Source: Neckera pumila
Taxonomy: Eukaryota; Streptophyta; Bryopsida; Hypnales; Neckeraceae
NCBI GenBank assembly: GCA_963969595.1
Contig: OZ018409.1
Coordinates: 45,955,282 to 46,019,281 of the forward strand
Direction of reading: 5' to 3'
Length of the DNA stretch: 64,000 bases
Below the pieces are notes generated by a model that ran no database searches, had not been told where the DNA came from, and saw nothing but the letters and a program-made list of their open reading frames with translations. This document shows positions 1-12,921 of the stretch, in pieces (the first letter of the stretch is position 1; each line of letters starts with the position of its first letter). A program made the translations under genes and the position numbers.

Positions 1-433
1 ACTTGTAAAACACGACGATATATTATATACTCCGTATATGAAAGCAAATTCCAGATCCCCAACTCAATCGAACATTAAATTCTTGAGCAGTTTGGAGGAC
101 TGACCCTTCTCCACTATAAATGGCAACCAAATCTACATTGTAGCGGCGGGCCTGCATGGCATTCCATTAATGACCAGCGCTTCAATTCTTCTTGGAACCT
201 TTGGAACCTCCCTCCTGAGAAAACTCAAGGGTCTCAAGAACCCCAATCTGGGTCCCTTTTCCCAGGGTATTGAAGGAGCTCTTCAAGACTGTTGTGTAGG
301 CTCGAGCATACAATCAATGCTAGTAGGACGGACGGACCTCAATATTATTGAATAGTAACATGAGAGCCATGTGACTGAAAGTATCTGATAACCTATAGAA
401 GCTTCCAATGAGCTTGTATTACTCGTTGATTCC
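1..433. other. 3' flank of the IMPL1-like gene, no gene seen
   Basis: This stretch lies downstream of the minus-strand inositol monophosphatase stop codon. Only short open frames occur and none resembles a known protein. It probably contains the 3' UTR and polyadenylation region of that gene, but I could not place a poly(A) site. Confidence 0.5.
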
Positions 434-3400
434 TTACACATCTGACTTATAACCGGAAGGCTTCAGCCATTGAGAGAATTCTAAACCATCCGCAATCAAC
501 TTCTCTGTAGCTGGTTGGATCTTTTCCAAAAGCTGCAATCACAAGCATACATCAGTTGCATATCAGTCCAACATCCTAGTCACCAGTTAGTTGGAGTATT
601 GTCCGTTTGGTTTGTGCGTCTGTTTGTTGATTCCTGCTGTCTTTGGAACTTCCTAATTGGTGTTTTCGAACTAGATGCTACATAAGACTAACTAGTTCTA
701 GTAGGACTTGCCTCCGACAAACATAGAGACTCCGCTAGTGAGGTATCAGTGGTCACTTAAATTTAAATCCCTCCTCAATGTCCTAGGGAGGGATACTCAT
801 GAGCTAGTGAGATATCACAGAAAGGTCCAAGGGAGGAAATCTTTGGATTCTGGAATGTTAAGTACAGGCAAAATGTGTACCTTGTCATGAATGGCTCCAT
901 TACTGACGATGACCGAGCGGTCAAATACAGTGAAGGCTCCACCATCCATGCGAGTCACCTTTCCACCGGCCTCTTCCACAATCTGATCCACCCCACCATT
1001 GACAAGTGAACCTGCTTAGCCACCTTCGAGTAGAACTTAGAGTGCAGACCATTGATAAGGTCGACTCTTCTAGTGTCATCAAAGGTGACTACTTCAGGAA
1101 CAGAAATGCATCGTTATAGGTACCCTCTTTTTCTTACATAGGTACCACTCAATTGAGTTTGGAATAGCATTACGCAATATATAGCATACTCAAAATGAAG
1201 CAGTTAACTGGGTGCCGGAAACAAAAAAAAGCTCCTATTGCAACCAATCCATTTCGGACGTCTCCCGAAATGAACTGAACCAAGGACATGAAGGGAGATG
1301 AATATACCAAGACGCCAGCAGCCATGTCCCAGGGCTTGAGGCGATATTCCCAGTAGGAGTCAACAATGCCAAGAGCAACGTGACAACAGTCTACTGCGGC
1401 AGCACCCAATCTCCTGACACCCTAGTGGATCCACATGAAAGGAAATAAGTCACAACATGAAGGTCTGCATAGTGGCATGCTTCTTGTGCAATCATTCGAT
1501 AGTTAAATCCACTGACTAAATGTCCCAGGTGGTCAGAAGTGCATGGTCATAGTTTGAACCCAGAAGTACCAAGAAGACCATTTTTAATTAAAAAGTTCTG
1601 AGTGGGTCATATGGGGGGTTCCTTTTGTTCAACTTTGTTTAATTTCTTGACCAAAACATGCAATGTTCTTGGTGATATAAAATTTGGTACCATCTAAATC
1701 ATAGATGAACAACATGAACAGTTACATTGGTCATTTAAAAAACAATCAACCATTGGTCACAGAGGAGTTATACTAAAACGCACAACATTATCTAAACTCA
1801 GAAAATGACATAATTATAACTCAGAAAATACACACGCTCATTGATGCAATGGACAAATGTAAATTCATGTACCCGGGAGGTGTCCGTAAAGTGATTGAAA
1901 AGATCGAGGTTGGTTGCCCAAGCTTCGTCATGATCATAACCGAATCCAGTCACCAAAAGAGACCTCTCTACCTGTTTTGACAAAGCTCGATCCCAAACAG
2001 ATTTCACGTCCCATTAATGAGGTCGCGACCAAGAGCTGCAGTAATTGAAAAAAAGATTTGACAGATAACCAAAGTTGGAGAACGGCTAATAAGAAGCTTC
2101 TGTCAAAGATGTAATGCAGTACCATATCATTACTGCTAACATGGATGCGATGGCCGTTGCAGAATGCTCCTCCACCTGCAATGTCCAGCCAACACGTACT
2201 TAGAGGCCACAAAAGTTGTGCGTCTATAGATACCAGATAAGGTACAGCCACGAAGGAATGAACACTCTTCTCTGTGCCCACTTTGATATTAAGGACGCAT
2301 TATCACTGTGCGAACAGAAGGTTGACCACAGGAGAGGAGGGCTGACTGGTGGCAGTTGCCTGCAGATGCTGAGAATGTTCGCGTTACCCATGCGAAAGGT
2401 CCCCCAGCAAATTCCACCTATAAAAATCATCCAAAGTGTTTCATGGTCTTCACGAGGGTTTCCCTAGATACATTTAACAGGGCACTACGCATGGGAATTC
2501 AGACACAGAAATGCAAATGGCATTTATCCAAACCAGTTTATCTAGCATAACATTCCAGAGTACTATTCAGCTTGCATCCTTTCCACTGCAGCACAAAAAC
2601 AATCTAGAAAACTAGAATATTGAAGAACTAGACCACTTTTGATTCAGGTACGTTAATTGAGCCCATATGCAAACTTGCTGACTAAAGGACTGTAGAAAAG
2701 GAAATAAATAATACTAAGGAGAGCCACACGCGCCATAACATGACATGAGTCAACAGTATGAACAAAAAGAATTCTGCATTCCCTTTCTTGGCTCACTGGT
2801 CATTTGATGGCAAGGTGCTCAGGCAGCTCCTCAATAATGCCATAAGGCAATCATCATTTGTTTCGCCAAGCATGATACCAAATACTTGTGCAAGAAGAAT
2901 GAAGTCACATCAAAGAACCACTCACCACCGTGGCAGCAAGAGGTCGCCCTCGATAAAGCACAGCAATAGAGACAGCAAAGCTAGGATAACCATGAGCAAA
3001 ATTTGATGTGCCATCTGCAATCACGAAGCAAGCAGATACAAATTCAAAAGCATGAAGGTATGCCGGAAATGGTTTCCGCACTTATTGTTACATACAACTT
3101 GATAAATGTTGATATGAAGAACAGTTTTAGGACGTTGAGGTTCCCTAAGAACGCAAACGCGTGCCCTAGAAGCTCATTTTTAAAGCAAAAAAATTCACCT
3201 CTTAATTCAAATTCTCACCCAGAAAACATTTATTAAGAAACTCTGATAGTATTCTGATAGAATCAGTGGATGATAGCAAGTGCTCAAATGAGACGTACCT
3301 AGAGGATCTATGCACCACAGATATTCCGAAGTTGAATCTCCACTCACGCCTCCCTCTTCTCCGAGAATCAGATGATCTGGAAACTTTTCTCGCACGACTT

Positions 3401-4758
3401 CTAGAATTGCAAGCTCTGTTTTACGATCAGTGCTGTCGATAATAGTCCCAGCATAAGGTTTGCAATTCAGTTTCTCAGCTAGCAGACCTTTCTTCCAAAT
3501 GAAGGGATTACAAACTCAAATTGAAGGTATAATCAACTGAACACATGCACATGAATCAAAAAGTCGACGAAGCAGAGAGACACTGACTCTGTCACAAGGT
3601 CGGTCTTGCCCTTATAGTCTATATTTCGTGGCTTGTCAACTGCAGCCATGATGACCTGCATGTGAAGTGCAAAAAATTAAAACCTCCATAAATCAATTCG
3701 GTTCCACCCTCTCATTATTTCGAGAAGCTGATAGATTTCGTGGAGCTGCCAATTCAAAGTTCCAACCTGCCATGATCCTGTACGCGGATTCGCCGCCTTA
3801 AGTGTTCATCTAGAAATTTTCAAAAGTGCCTCTGCATATTCAAATGCAAATTGATAATAGGGGTGTCACATTAGCAAGGCACACCGACATGACTTCCTAA
3901 TCAACAAATTAAACCTCCAATAGGGTTCTGCGGTGTGCGGCAAGGCTTCCTGAAATGGTACAAGCTCCCGCATCTTGCCATTTCCGGAACATGCTACACA
4001 CCATAAAAACACCACATTGTCGGTGTGCACAATATATTACAAACCATTCGCAAATTTGTAAAAACGACTCATCCTCCATTCACCCATTTTGGAGTATGCA
4101 GGAATGCGAGAATGCGAGAATGCGGGAATGGGGTTTGCTGACACCCTAACCTAGCGCAAATCCCAATCTCGAATCCCAGAATAATCCGTGGCCAGAGAAT
4201 AATGATAATAATATATGATTAATAATGAATTGTAAAAGTCCAGCATTCACGGAAAATCATCCTAGACCCTGGCAATTGAATTCTCCAGAGGCTCAGATTT
4301 CGATTACAGGTGCCATGCCCAGTCATGGCAAAAACCTCAAGTCCTTAGACACCCACAATCCCCAGAGAATTACACATTCCCCACCAAGAATTCACACAAG
4401 CCCTATTCACAATTCGTGCAATTGGATTCAGCATTGTTGTTCCCGACACTTTTAAGGTCATTGATCAGCTCACCTCAGCCCCTCGGCGACTCGCGGCGTC
4501 CAGCGCGTCCATCAAAGCCTTCACGGGCAATCCCGCCGTGTTCACAGCGCCAATTTTGGAAGCCTGCGCCTCCGAGACCGCAGCTCGGACGATGCCACGG
4601 CGCTGAGTGCACATGCCTGTGGCCAGACCCCCTCGTCGATTGGTACACAGCTGGGCGTGTCCCGCGAAGGCAGGGAGTCGCACATTTCTGGATTTGGCTT
4701 GAGCGGGCGCGAGAAGGGAAGAAGACGCAAAAGCTCTGAGCCCTGTGGCTGTCGCCAT
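434..4758 (-). CDS. IMPL1: Inositol monophosphatase family protein, chloroplast IMPL1 type
   Basis: This gene encodes a Mg2+-dependent phosphatase of the inositol monophosphatase superfamily that hydrolyses inositol phosphates or related sugar phosphates. The plant IMPL1 branch is plastid-targeted. Ten exons on the minus strand, in transcript order: 4474-4758, 3588-3655, 3299-3432, 2926-3014, 2360-2417, 2123-2175, 1873-1971, 1308-1421, 881-982, 434-532. They join in frame to 1101 nt (366 residues), close to the usual size of the family. Residues 1-70 are rich in Ala, Ser and Arg, as in a transit peptide (starts MATATGLRAFASSS). Metal-binding motif A is visible as GEEGG (142-146) and DPLDGT (160-165, split by an intron). 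Motif B is WDMAAG (293-298), followed by VEEAGG. An in-frame ATG at 4887 would add 43 residues, but 4758 gives a better transit peptide. Intron 5 has a GC donor. The function follows from family motifs; the exact substrate is not shown by sequence. Confidence 0.93.
2176..2359 (-). other. GC-AG intron in the IMPL1-like gene
   Basis: On the minus strand the exon ends in GCAG and the intron begins GCAACT rather than GT. Only this donor joins S-A-G to G-G-A-F-C-N-G in the frame required by the next exon. The nearest GT (in CCAGTCAG) would shift the frame. The acceptor is a normal CAG. Confidence 0.8.
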
Positions 4759-6713
4759 AGCTGCGATGGCAATTGCAATTGGGATGGCAAACGATCCGGC
4801 AGCGGCTATCGCACATTCCTTCAGTTCAGTTGTGGCCGCGGGAAGACGGGCAGCGAGACGATGAGGACTTGGATGGATGAATGTCACCTGGTTGACACAA
4901 ATTCTGCTGACGACACTTCACTGCACTGCAACAGAAATTCCAGACCCAGGATTTTATTCGCCTTTTTTCAAGGCAACGTAACTTGCGATCTTGACTGGAG
5001 TGAAGTAGCAATTCTCATCCATGAACATGTCACGAAAACATGTCACAATTTCAGTTACTCCAAGTTAGGGCTCAAAGTATGTTGTCCTTGTTAAGTTAGG
5101 CAAGGATGAATTTTTTTTCACAAACTTCAAATGTTATAATCTTTCAATTCACGCAATTAATAGGTCTGAAATTTTTTTCTCATATTGCTATAGGAGTTTA
5201 ATACACTTTTGTATGATTGAAGTTTGAAAAAAAGTTATAGTTTTCAGTTTTGGTCAACAAAGCAATAAATTGCACTTTTTGACAATTTTTCTTGAAAAAT
5301 ACCCCTACATTGAATATTTAGGAAATTAAATGAATTATTCAATATTTAGGTTGCCCACACTAATTTCTCGACATTCTACCTCTATTAATCTTACAATTAT
5401 TGTACAAGGATGTAGTGGTGTGGGAAACATGTGTGGTGCATGGATTCGGGTGTACTGATTCATGATTGGGGACTAGCTAGAGAATGGTTTGTACCTCTAT
5501 TTGGACAAGCATGGTCGTATTGTTTGTTAAATTGAGACAAAATGGACATTTTGAGACTTCAATCCTGTTATTTGAGACCTTTATTCTAACTAATCAAAAA
5601 TTTATGAACATACCAACCTTTATAAAATCAAAGGTTTGTGAATGTATTAATATATTTAAGTCTTGGTTTACCAAAAAAATTCAAAATCAAACATTTATTA
5701 TCATCTATATATAAAGTCTAAGATAATATGAGATTGCAAATTGTCTCATATTAACAAATATGCCCTTAGCAATGAGTCATGAGGTCACTTCTTTGGGATA
5801 AGGCAGCTTAATTGTCAATGCAACCCAATTTCACTATTTACTACAGTCCTTTTGGAATAATTAGATTCTGACAAAGTAATTGTCCTATCAGACATGCTCA
5901 AGGTATAGAATTAGTGACATTGAAAGGATCAACTGATAGAAATATATAATTACAATAGAGAGATATCTATTTTACAAAATTTAGGCATGGTCACCCACAT
6001 ATTGAAATCTCCATCCTTAGATGGAATTTTGAAGCTTTTGGGGAGATGCTTGTTAGAAGGAAAGGTTTGCATATAGATGTTTCTTACATATCTATGCAAT
6101 CAAATTTTAAAAGTTCATCACCCATGTTATCAATCAATGATTATGTAAAATCAAGAATTTTAAATGATCCAATCTACCAAAAATGGAGTTTTAAAAAAAC
6201 CTTGAAATGTGGTATGTTCGATTGAGATTGCATAAGAATGGAAAGTTAATTATGCTAGATAGAAAATGTCAAATATATTCTATATTATGCAAAAAACTTT
6301 GAATAGCACAATCAAGTGTCCGTAACATGGAAACTGTATTGTACTATAATCCCATTTAGTAAAAGTCTCCTTAAGTAACAAACTAGGGCGTAGGAACTAT
6401 GACCTAGGTAACCTTTGAGCTACCAGTAGGTGGCAAGTGAGTTACAAGGCGTAACCAGCTCTGTGCCTAGATTAAAACTCATGTAACTATTGCCTTTGTG
6501 GATGAACATCACATGGTTACAAACAAACTATCTTGCTCGTGGATGAGACTTGGTCGAGCAGACAGATGCACACAATCAGAGATGTTCAACCTCTGACCAA
6601 AGTGGATAGACCTAGTTTGAAGGAAGGAAGTTCAAATGCACACAAAACTGCATGTAGTAAAAAGCTCAGTCCAGACCCAAGTGAAACCACCTTCTATGTA
6701 GCAACTTACCCCA
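4759..6713. other. Upstream flank of the IMPL1-like gene and AT-rich spacer
   Basis: The first 130 bases include an in-frame upstream extension of IMPL1 (ATG at 4887) and probably its 5' UTR. The rest is AT-rich with homopolymer runs and only short unrelated open frames. No RNA gene, tandem array or transposon terminus was recognised. Confidence 0.5.
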
Positions 6714-7346
6714 TCACTTGTTGCAGCAGTTTGGCAGATCTTTGGGAGTTCTGAGATGATAAACTGAAAAAAAAAATGTAGATCCATCGTCACTATTCAC
6801 GACAGCACTCAAAATGCATCGTTCTCTTCTTGTGATTGGGTTCGTCAAGACCTCAACAGAGATGCCCTTGTGATTGAAAAGAAGGGGCGCTGCAACGTAA
6901 TTAACAAAAGAATTGAGAAAACCAATCTCAACAAGGTATAAATTACAAGCAAAACAATCTCTTCCCGCGCGCAATTCACACCGGCCAAAGCATCTACATT
7001 ATCAAAATTTGTTCAGTCTCTACAAGCATCCTAGTGCATTAATATCAAGCAATCTGAAAGTACTAGTATACTGATTATGGCAATGTGCGTCATCACAGTT
7101 ATGCTTCTTTTGCCTCTAGCTATACTAAGAAGCAATTAGAGTTTTTTCTTTGAACTCTACACTTGAGACAACCCCCTTAAGAGTAGCTTACAGAGGAAAA
7201 CTGAGAGATCAATAGGAATGCAAGAAATGATGAATCAAGGGATGATGGTGCAGCAGACAAAACTCACATTCAAGCTTATGTGGCATTCCGCCCGTCCCAG
7301 GAAGCCAGCAATGTTGCTGAGGCAGACAGACATTGAATAGGGTATA
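6714..7346. other. Spacer with one unassigned 86-codon minus-strand open frame
   Basis: A minus-strand open frame of 86 codons occupies 6714-6974. Its composition is not obviously junk, but it matches no family I know and has no clear splice partners. I do not call it a gene. The rest, up to the LINE fragment, shows nothing recognisable. Confidence 0.3.
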
Positions 7347-7877
7347 GTGACAGGAGAATGGTTGGCATGGCGAATTAAAGATGTAGATCATGGATGCCCT
7401 AATTGTGGGCATCATATGGAAACGGCTAGCCATCTTTTCTGGGAATGCAAGTTCTCGAAGGAGCTTTGGTCTAAATTTAATGGTTTCAGTGTCATATTCA
7501 CTGTGCCTAGGATATGTAGCTTTCAGCAAGCCTTATTGGGCAGAATTAGCCCTAACAGGGTGTTCAAACTTGATAAATATGTTTACAATTTCCAACCTTG
7601 GGATATCTTCATGTCTTTCTTTTTCTGGCATATCTGGGTAAAGAGATGTAATGTTAAATATAGCACCCTGGACTTCAGCATTAGAAAGGTTATGCAGGCT
7701 GCGTGGCTCTCCTCTATTCACTCGGGTATGGCAATTTACAAGGATTTTAGAACTAGAGTGAAAAGCATCGAAAACAGAGATCGCATTAGTTCGCAGTTTG
7801 TAAGACTTTGGTCACCTGTTTTTTGCCACCCGGGCCTCATGGTGTGGCATTTCAATTTGCCTGACTCTTTGATGTAA
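7347..7877 (+). pseudogene. LINE (non-LTR retrotransposon) reverse transcriptase C-terminal fragment, zf-RVT domain
   Basis: About 176 codons encode the zinc-binding tail found at the C-terminus of plant LINE polymerases. The diagnostic part is C-P-N-C-G, then ETASHLFWEC (a CCHC-like cluster), then a Trp-rich stretch with FFWHIW. No palm, finger or endonuclease domain is found upstream, so only the 3' end of a LINE is present. This fits 5' truncation during target-primed reverse transcription. The frame is open to a stop at 7875-7877. It is unlikely to be functional alone. Confidence 0.8.
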
Positions 7878-7995
7878 TCGCTTTGTGCTTTGCTTGTGTT
7901 TTAATTTAGGGGGCTTCGCGCCCCCCAGTAGTCGCCCGCGGCTTTCACAGCAAGGCTCTGCTGCCGAAGGCAAAGTCGCAACTCCTGCAATTTAA
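7878..7995 (+). mobile_element. Probable 3' tail of the LINE fragment with a GC-rich hairpin
   Basis: Just after the LINE stop codon, 7909-7926 reads GGGGGCTTCGCGCCCCCC, a strong stem-loop. GC-rich hairpins of this kind are common in plant LINE 3' UTRs, where they are thought to help template recognition. No long poly(A) tail follows, so the element end is uncertain. Confidence 0.4.
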
Positions 7996-8013
7996 AAGCC
8001 CCGTCATCAGACT

Positions 8014-9460
8014 TTGGTGGCGGCAGCTCCTCTTCCCCTTCCAAAAGTCCACTTTCCAAGATCCTCGAAACCAGAGTTGTTTGTTTTAGACCGTAATGAT
8101 TACGGCAAAATGTGCGACGGAATTTTTGTTGTCAAGGCTAGACGAATACTAGGTTGTAGTCGTCTACAATGTGGGGGATCCCAGAAGGGAAGGCAGCGGG
8201 AAAGAGAGAATGCCCTCCTAGAGCTGCGCGCAGAATGTTTTCCCAGGAATGATGTTTGTTCCACCACATTTGACATGACGTTTCCTTCCGTCTTTGAATA
8301 GGCATGGCTGTGATGCAAGGCAGCCCTCCTGGCTGATCTCCCGTGAAGTACATTGCCAGCTTCCAGTGTGTATTTTGGGTTTTCCACTTGACTCAAATTG
8401 AAGAGGCTTCTGCAGCTAGCTGCCTCGGCCATGTTAATTCTTCGAACGCTTTGAAAGCCGAGCTTCAATTATCTTGGCAACAACAGAGACCCACTGAAAG
8501 CGTTGTTCATGTAGGTAGTTTCCGAGTGTGTCTGTTCGTATCTATACACAAGGGCCTTGCAGAAAGTGCACCAGATCTCCGAGAATGAGACTCAAACTTT
8601 TATCCACATTATCACTGACACTGATAGCTTCTTGAAAGATGTGGTTCAAAAAAGAATCGAGCGTCGCCATCCCACTCGCTCTCCGCATTGAAACCAAAAG
8701 ATTTCCACTGATTGAGATTTCGGTTGGAATTGACGTCCAATTCTTGAATGACGTTGCCATTTGCTGGCACTTGTTGTTTCATCATAGTCCCGGCATTCCA
8801 CACGGGCACTTCCATATCCGCATTAGGAATGCCTCTAAAGAGTTGTGATCCCGGCATTAGGGGTTTATTGATACCGATATTCACTTGTTTTTATGCTTGT
8901 GGATTGCTCGAACAAGGGCCATTGCTGACGCAGCAACGAAAACTCGTCCAGCAAGTCCTCCTTAGCTGCCTTAGTCAAAGGCAAATGCACCTCCCGAACT
9001 TGCAAGTACCATTCCGAACCTTCCAAATTACATATGCTTGACCAAGCATCCCGAGATTTTCTCGGCGTGTCCACGAGATACTTCACCGTGGAGTCAACCT
9101 CGTACAACCACTCCCTGCGCACATATAGTTCTCTTCGAATTCAGAAAACCACACTCCGATCTATCTGGCCGATGTTGGCAACTACGACTTGACATGACTA
9201 CTTCATGAGTATAATGGAGTCCGCAGACTCGATCAAGTTGAGGTAGCTACAGTAGCACCAACGAGTTAATTGCAGGAGCTCCTCTTTCTTCTCCTCGATT
9301 TCATTGCTCGTTTGCGCTGCCACGAGTAGAATCTCCACCACCATCTTCGACTCCACAACGCCTCGGTGTTGCGCATCGTGGCATCCTCGATGTTCTTTGC
9401 TTGTAATCTCCCGGCCCTCATCGAATCGTGCCCCCTCCTCCACCACCTCTTTCTCACCAC
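8014..9460 (-). pseudogene. Possible decayed coding region, unassigned
   Basis: On the minus strand, 9446 down to 8865 stays in one frame interrupted by only two stops (9198-9200 and one near 9142-9144). The peptide is rich in charged and aromatic residues and looks protein-like (for example KYLVDTPRKSRDAW and VHLPLTKAAKEDLLDEF). The likeness continues in another frame at 8612-8884 and possibly 8100-8468. I recognise no domain. It could be a gene with short introns I could not place, a pseudogene, or chance. Nothing nearby indicates a function. Confidence 0.25.
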
Positions 9461-9683
9461 ATCACAACCATAAACTGAAACGCATCACGCTTTCTGACTT
9501 CATTTCTGTTCAAAGCTTTCAAAATGAAAATGCATCACACTTTCTCCTTTCCGTTCAAAATATTCAAAAAGTGAAGCTTGCGTTTCCTTTGACTTCATTT
9601 GACAAAATGAACTCACGAAGCCATCGCTAATGGATCACTGCTCTTGGGAGAAGAGTTGCACCCTAACTTCCTAAGTTAAGAAT

Positions 9684-10256
9684 CTCTATAAGAAATTCGT
9701 GTTTTTATTGATGCATTTTTATTTATACCGGCAATATTCACTTGCTTTTATGTTACATTAGTTGTTACATATAATGTCTTGACATTACATTTGATGTTAT
9801 TGTAACATAAAAACAAGTAAGGTAGTCAATCCATTTCCAACCACCCCTTGATTTCCAATCTATAGGCTGCTCTCTTTTTGACCATAGACTACTCAATTGA
9901 GGCATAGTTTGAGGAATAGTTGTGGCACATTATGATTTGCTACAAGGCCCTCAATATTGAGACTAGCCCTTGATCAACTTTGCAATCAACATGTGGTCAA
10001 AAATAAAAAGATCGATATCACTATTATAGGTTGAAGAAAATCTTATACAAAAAAATTCATAGTTAATATGTTTTTTGTAATAAAATTCTGGAAAAATATG
10101 CACTCCTTCTAAATTCTACTTTCATACATGGAAAAGAATTCTGCACTCAAAAACTTGCACTCCAAATATGCACAATTGCTTAAGTGGTTGGAAATGGGTC
10201 AGTTACTTTAGATATCAATAAAAATGCATCAACAAAAATACAGGGTTTTTATAGTG
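9684..10256. mobile_element. 573-bp non-autonomous CACTA-like element with AAT target duplication
   Basis: The left end reads CTCTATAAGAAATTCGTG and the right end is its imperfect inverse, finishing in TTTTTATAGTG. The arms share TGATGCATTTTTAT in inverted orientation. The 3-bp direct repeat AAT flanks both ends (9681-9683 and 10257-10259), the target-duplication length of the CACTA superfamily. CTCTA at the left end is probably a mutated CACTA. An inner inverted pair (a GCTTTTATGTTACA arm and a TGTAACATAAAAACAAG arm) could be a second fold-back nested inside. There is no coding potential. Confidence 0.7.
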
Positions 10257-10489
10257 AATGTTATTGCTACTCCATAGCTTCCAATCCATTGGAACCTAAG
10301 CTAGTTCTAAGTCATTGATGGTTGGTTGTAGCAATCCCCCAAAGCAGAATTAAGCAATACAAATAAATAGTGCCAAAATACTGGAGTTCCAAGAAAGATG
10401 GAAGAGATTAATAATTAGGTTACACAATTCATAATGTGTTTTTCTAAAATTCAAAGCCTACACTCCTTGATCGAATGAAGAGCATTAGA

Positions 10490-10580
10490 ACAACCGCCGG
10501 GGCTTCGGCTCTTGGTTCGGTGTACTTTTTTCCCTGCAATGGAAATTGTCCATGTGTTTCAAAAAAAAAGAAAAAGAAGA
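10490..10580 (+). mobile_element. Possible retroposon 3' end with A-rich tail
   Basis: A GC-rich block (GCCGGGGCTTCGGCTC) followed by a T-run and an A-rich tail at 10559-10580 stands out in AT-rich surroundings. This arrangement is common at the 3' ends of plant LINE or SINE copies. No 5' part was recognised. Confidence 0.35.
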
Positions 10581-12921
10581 GCAGTAGAACAAGCATCTAG
10601 ATTGGTGAAACGGAAGGATGGACAATAAACAGGCAGTTTCTCATCAATGGATTTTCACCCATACAAAATTCAAAATATTGGGGTGCCTTTAAAGTAATGT
10701 GGCTTATTCATGTAGTCTCCACAGGAATGCCATGCCCCCTTACTTTAAAAAAAAAAACGCATGCTGAAAACTGAAAAATAGTCCACACATATTTCATCAT
10801 GTAAACTAATGTAGATTTGAATGGGATTTTTTTATTTTTCAATGTTAGGAATTTCTCAAAATTTTAAGTAATTAGTGACTAAATTGGATAAAATTCATTG
10901 TACTTACAGATATAACATTAGAAAAATTTTCAGCCCCTTGGAGGGTCGTTTGAAGTTGATATGCCATGCTATTTCTTACATGGCTTGTCAACTTCAAAAA
11001 GTGCTCATGGTGAACAATCAAAGTCTACGACTACTTGCCGGAGCAATCAGATTTTGCAGAATTTTTTTAAATTTTTTTTAAAGATATATATTTATTTATT
11101 TTAATAAATTTTTATTCGGAATTCTAGATTCCTGCACCACTACCGTTGTAGTTTCAGCTGGGTGGAAATAGGAGAAAAACAAATTTTTGAGGAAAAAAAA
11201 AGTAAATTTCAAGGTACCTCGGAGGGCTGTAGAGCAACCTTCTAAAGGCTTGAAATTTTCTCTAATGATTTCAATTGAGATTACCTTTGAAGCCAAACTT
11301 GAGCTTAACTATCAAAAGTCTCATATGACAAATATCTTATACGATAGTGTAAGACATTTGACATCTAAAATCTTTAAAATGTCTTAAAAAATTGCTCAAA
11401 TGACTTAAAATTATACCACGCATGCTTATAGTGTCAAATAAAAGCATCTATCATAAAAAACATTCTTAAATTTTCTTTAAGTTTTAGTTGTGATTGAAAT
11501 TTAGACGGCAAAGCATACACATGGTTGAGAATTTTTTATTTTTAGGTGAACATTATAGGCAAAGTCTAAAAGAAACTAATACAATTGTAATCCCATTTCA
11601 TCAATCATTCACAATCCTACCTATAATATATCAACATTAATAGTCTACATAATTAGAAGTAAAAAATAATTAGAAAGAAATTGGCTTTCATGGAGCATCA
11701 ATACCTATATTTTTAAGTTCCATGAATTGCAAATCAATTTCAACATACTAAAAAATTTAGGTCTAAAATTTTTTTTTGCCATAGAAACAATTTTTATTTC
11801 ACTTATTGAATTTTAGATGAAAGTAGATTGAAAGTAAAATGAATGTTGAATGATAGCCATACCAAGGTTAGAACCCTTGTTTTGCTATGTGATTTGATTA
11901 GTGGCCCTTTGTTCTCTATGTAATTTGGATTACTATGCATTATAGTACAAATTTGGATTATTATGCACTATAGTATAAATTAGGATTACTATGCACTATA
12001 GTACAAAGAGAAGTTTTTACTTTATTTGAGACTATATAGGAATAGTATACATTGCATTTTAATAATTTAATCTAAAATGCTTTGAACATCCATATATTAG
12101 TGTGCTTTACAAACTTAAATAATTCCTTAAAGAGGTACACTAATAATGAAATTTAGTGTTATATTACATACAATGCATTTTCTACACTCTTCAATTATGT
12201 CACCTTGTAATTTTTGAAAATTTTATTAGATGCCATATTTAATTATATTTTGAATTATTTTTTAAAGAATCTGACCTTAGCTTAGGGTGGTTTTAGAGTT
12301 TGTAATTATTGTACCTCACTAGAGTGCAACGGTCTTTTTTGGCAATTTATCAATAATTTGCACCACAATAATGGGTCATGTACCAAGCCCATAAAACAAA
12401 ATAGTACTAAAAAGGCAGGGAACTTCAAATTTTAATAACAATCATGGATGAAATCGCCAAATTGAATTATGATTATGTGATATGTGCTAATGTGCCACGT
12501 AACATTTTCTATCCAATACGTGGATGAATGCTGAAATTTGGAGCACCACTACAGCTCCGTATAACATTCACTATCGCCACTTTGGCAGTCCATAAAATGA
12601 AAAAAACAAACAAACTGCTAGAGTGGTAAAAAGTGTTTTAGGCACACCCAGCAATACGTTCCTGGACTATACAGTACTGTACATACAGTCAGGACTCTAG
12701 AAAGTTCGGTGGTCTCGTTAGACGAACTCCTTTCCTTCGCCAGTCGCTCCCATCGTCGGTATCTCAATTGCGTCCGTCGAGGTCGAACTTACACTACTGC
12801 AGTGCTCCGATCAGCGGAGGTGTGAGTGAGGCCGTTCTTCTCTGTTGCGATCATTCAGGACATCCAGACCGGGTGGCCTTAGTGGTTTGGAATTTCGCAG
12901 GAGCATTTGGGAGCAATTACG
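10581..12921. other. AT-rich spacer and SGT1 promoter/5' UTR
   Basis: Mostly low-complexity AT-rich DNA with no supported gene. The last 200 bases become GC-richer and presumably hold the SGT1 promoter and 5' UTR. A 28-bp tandem repeat lies inside (listed separately). A perfect palindrome, TACAGTACTGTA, lies near 12670. Confidence 0.5.
11922..12006. repeat. 28-bp tandem repeat, 3 copies
   Basis: Three consecutive copies of a unit containing GGATTACTATGCACTATAGTA, with GG anchors at 11927, 11955 and 11983, give an exact 28-bp period. Each unit contains a short inverted repeat. It is a plain minisatellite with no clear function. Confidence 0.8.

Noticed and set aside
4475..4816. Alternative frames overlapping IMPL1 exon 1
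   Set aside because: Only the frame ending in ...AASRRGAE joins to the second exon (VIMAAVDKPRN) and continues through the whole enzyme.
7209..7529. 106-codon minus-strand frame opposite the LINE fragment
   Set aside because: The opposite strand carries the recognisable zf-RVT motif, and this frame is its shadow.
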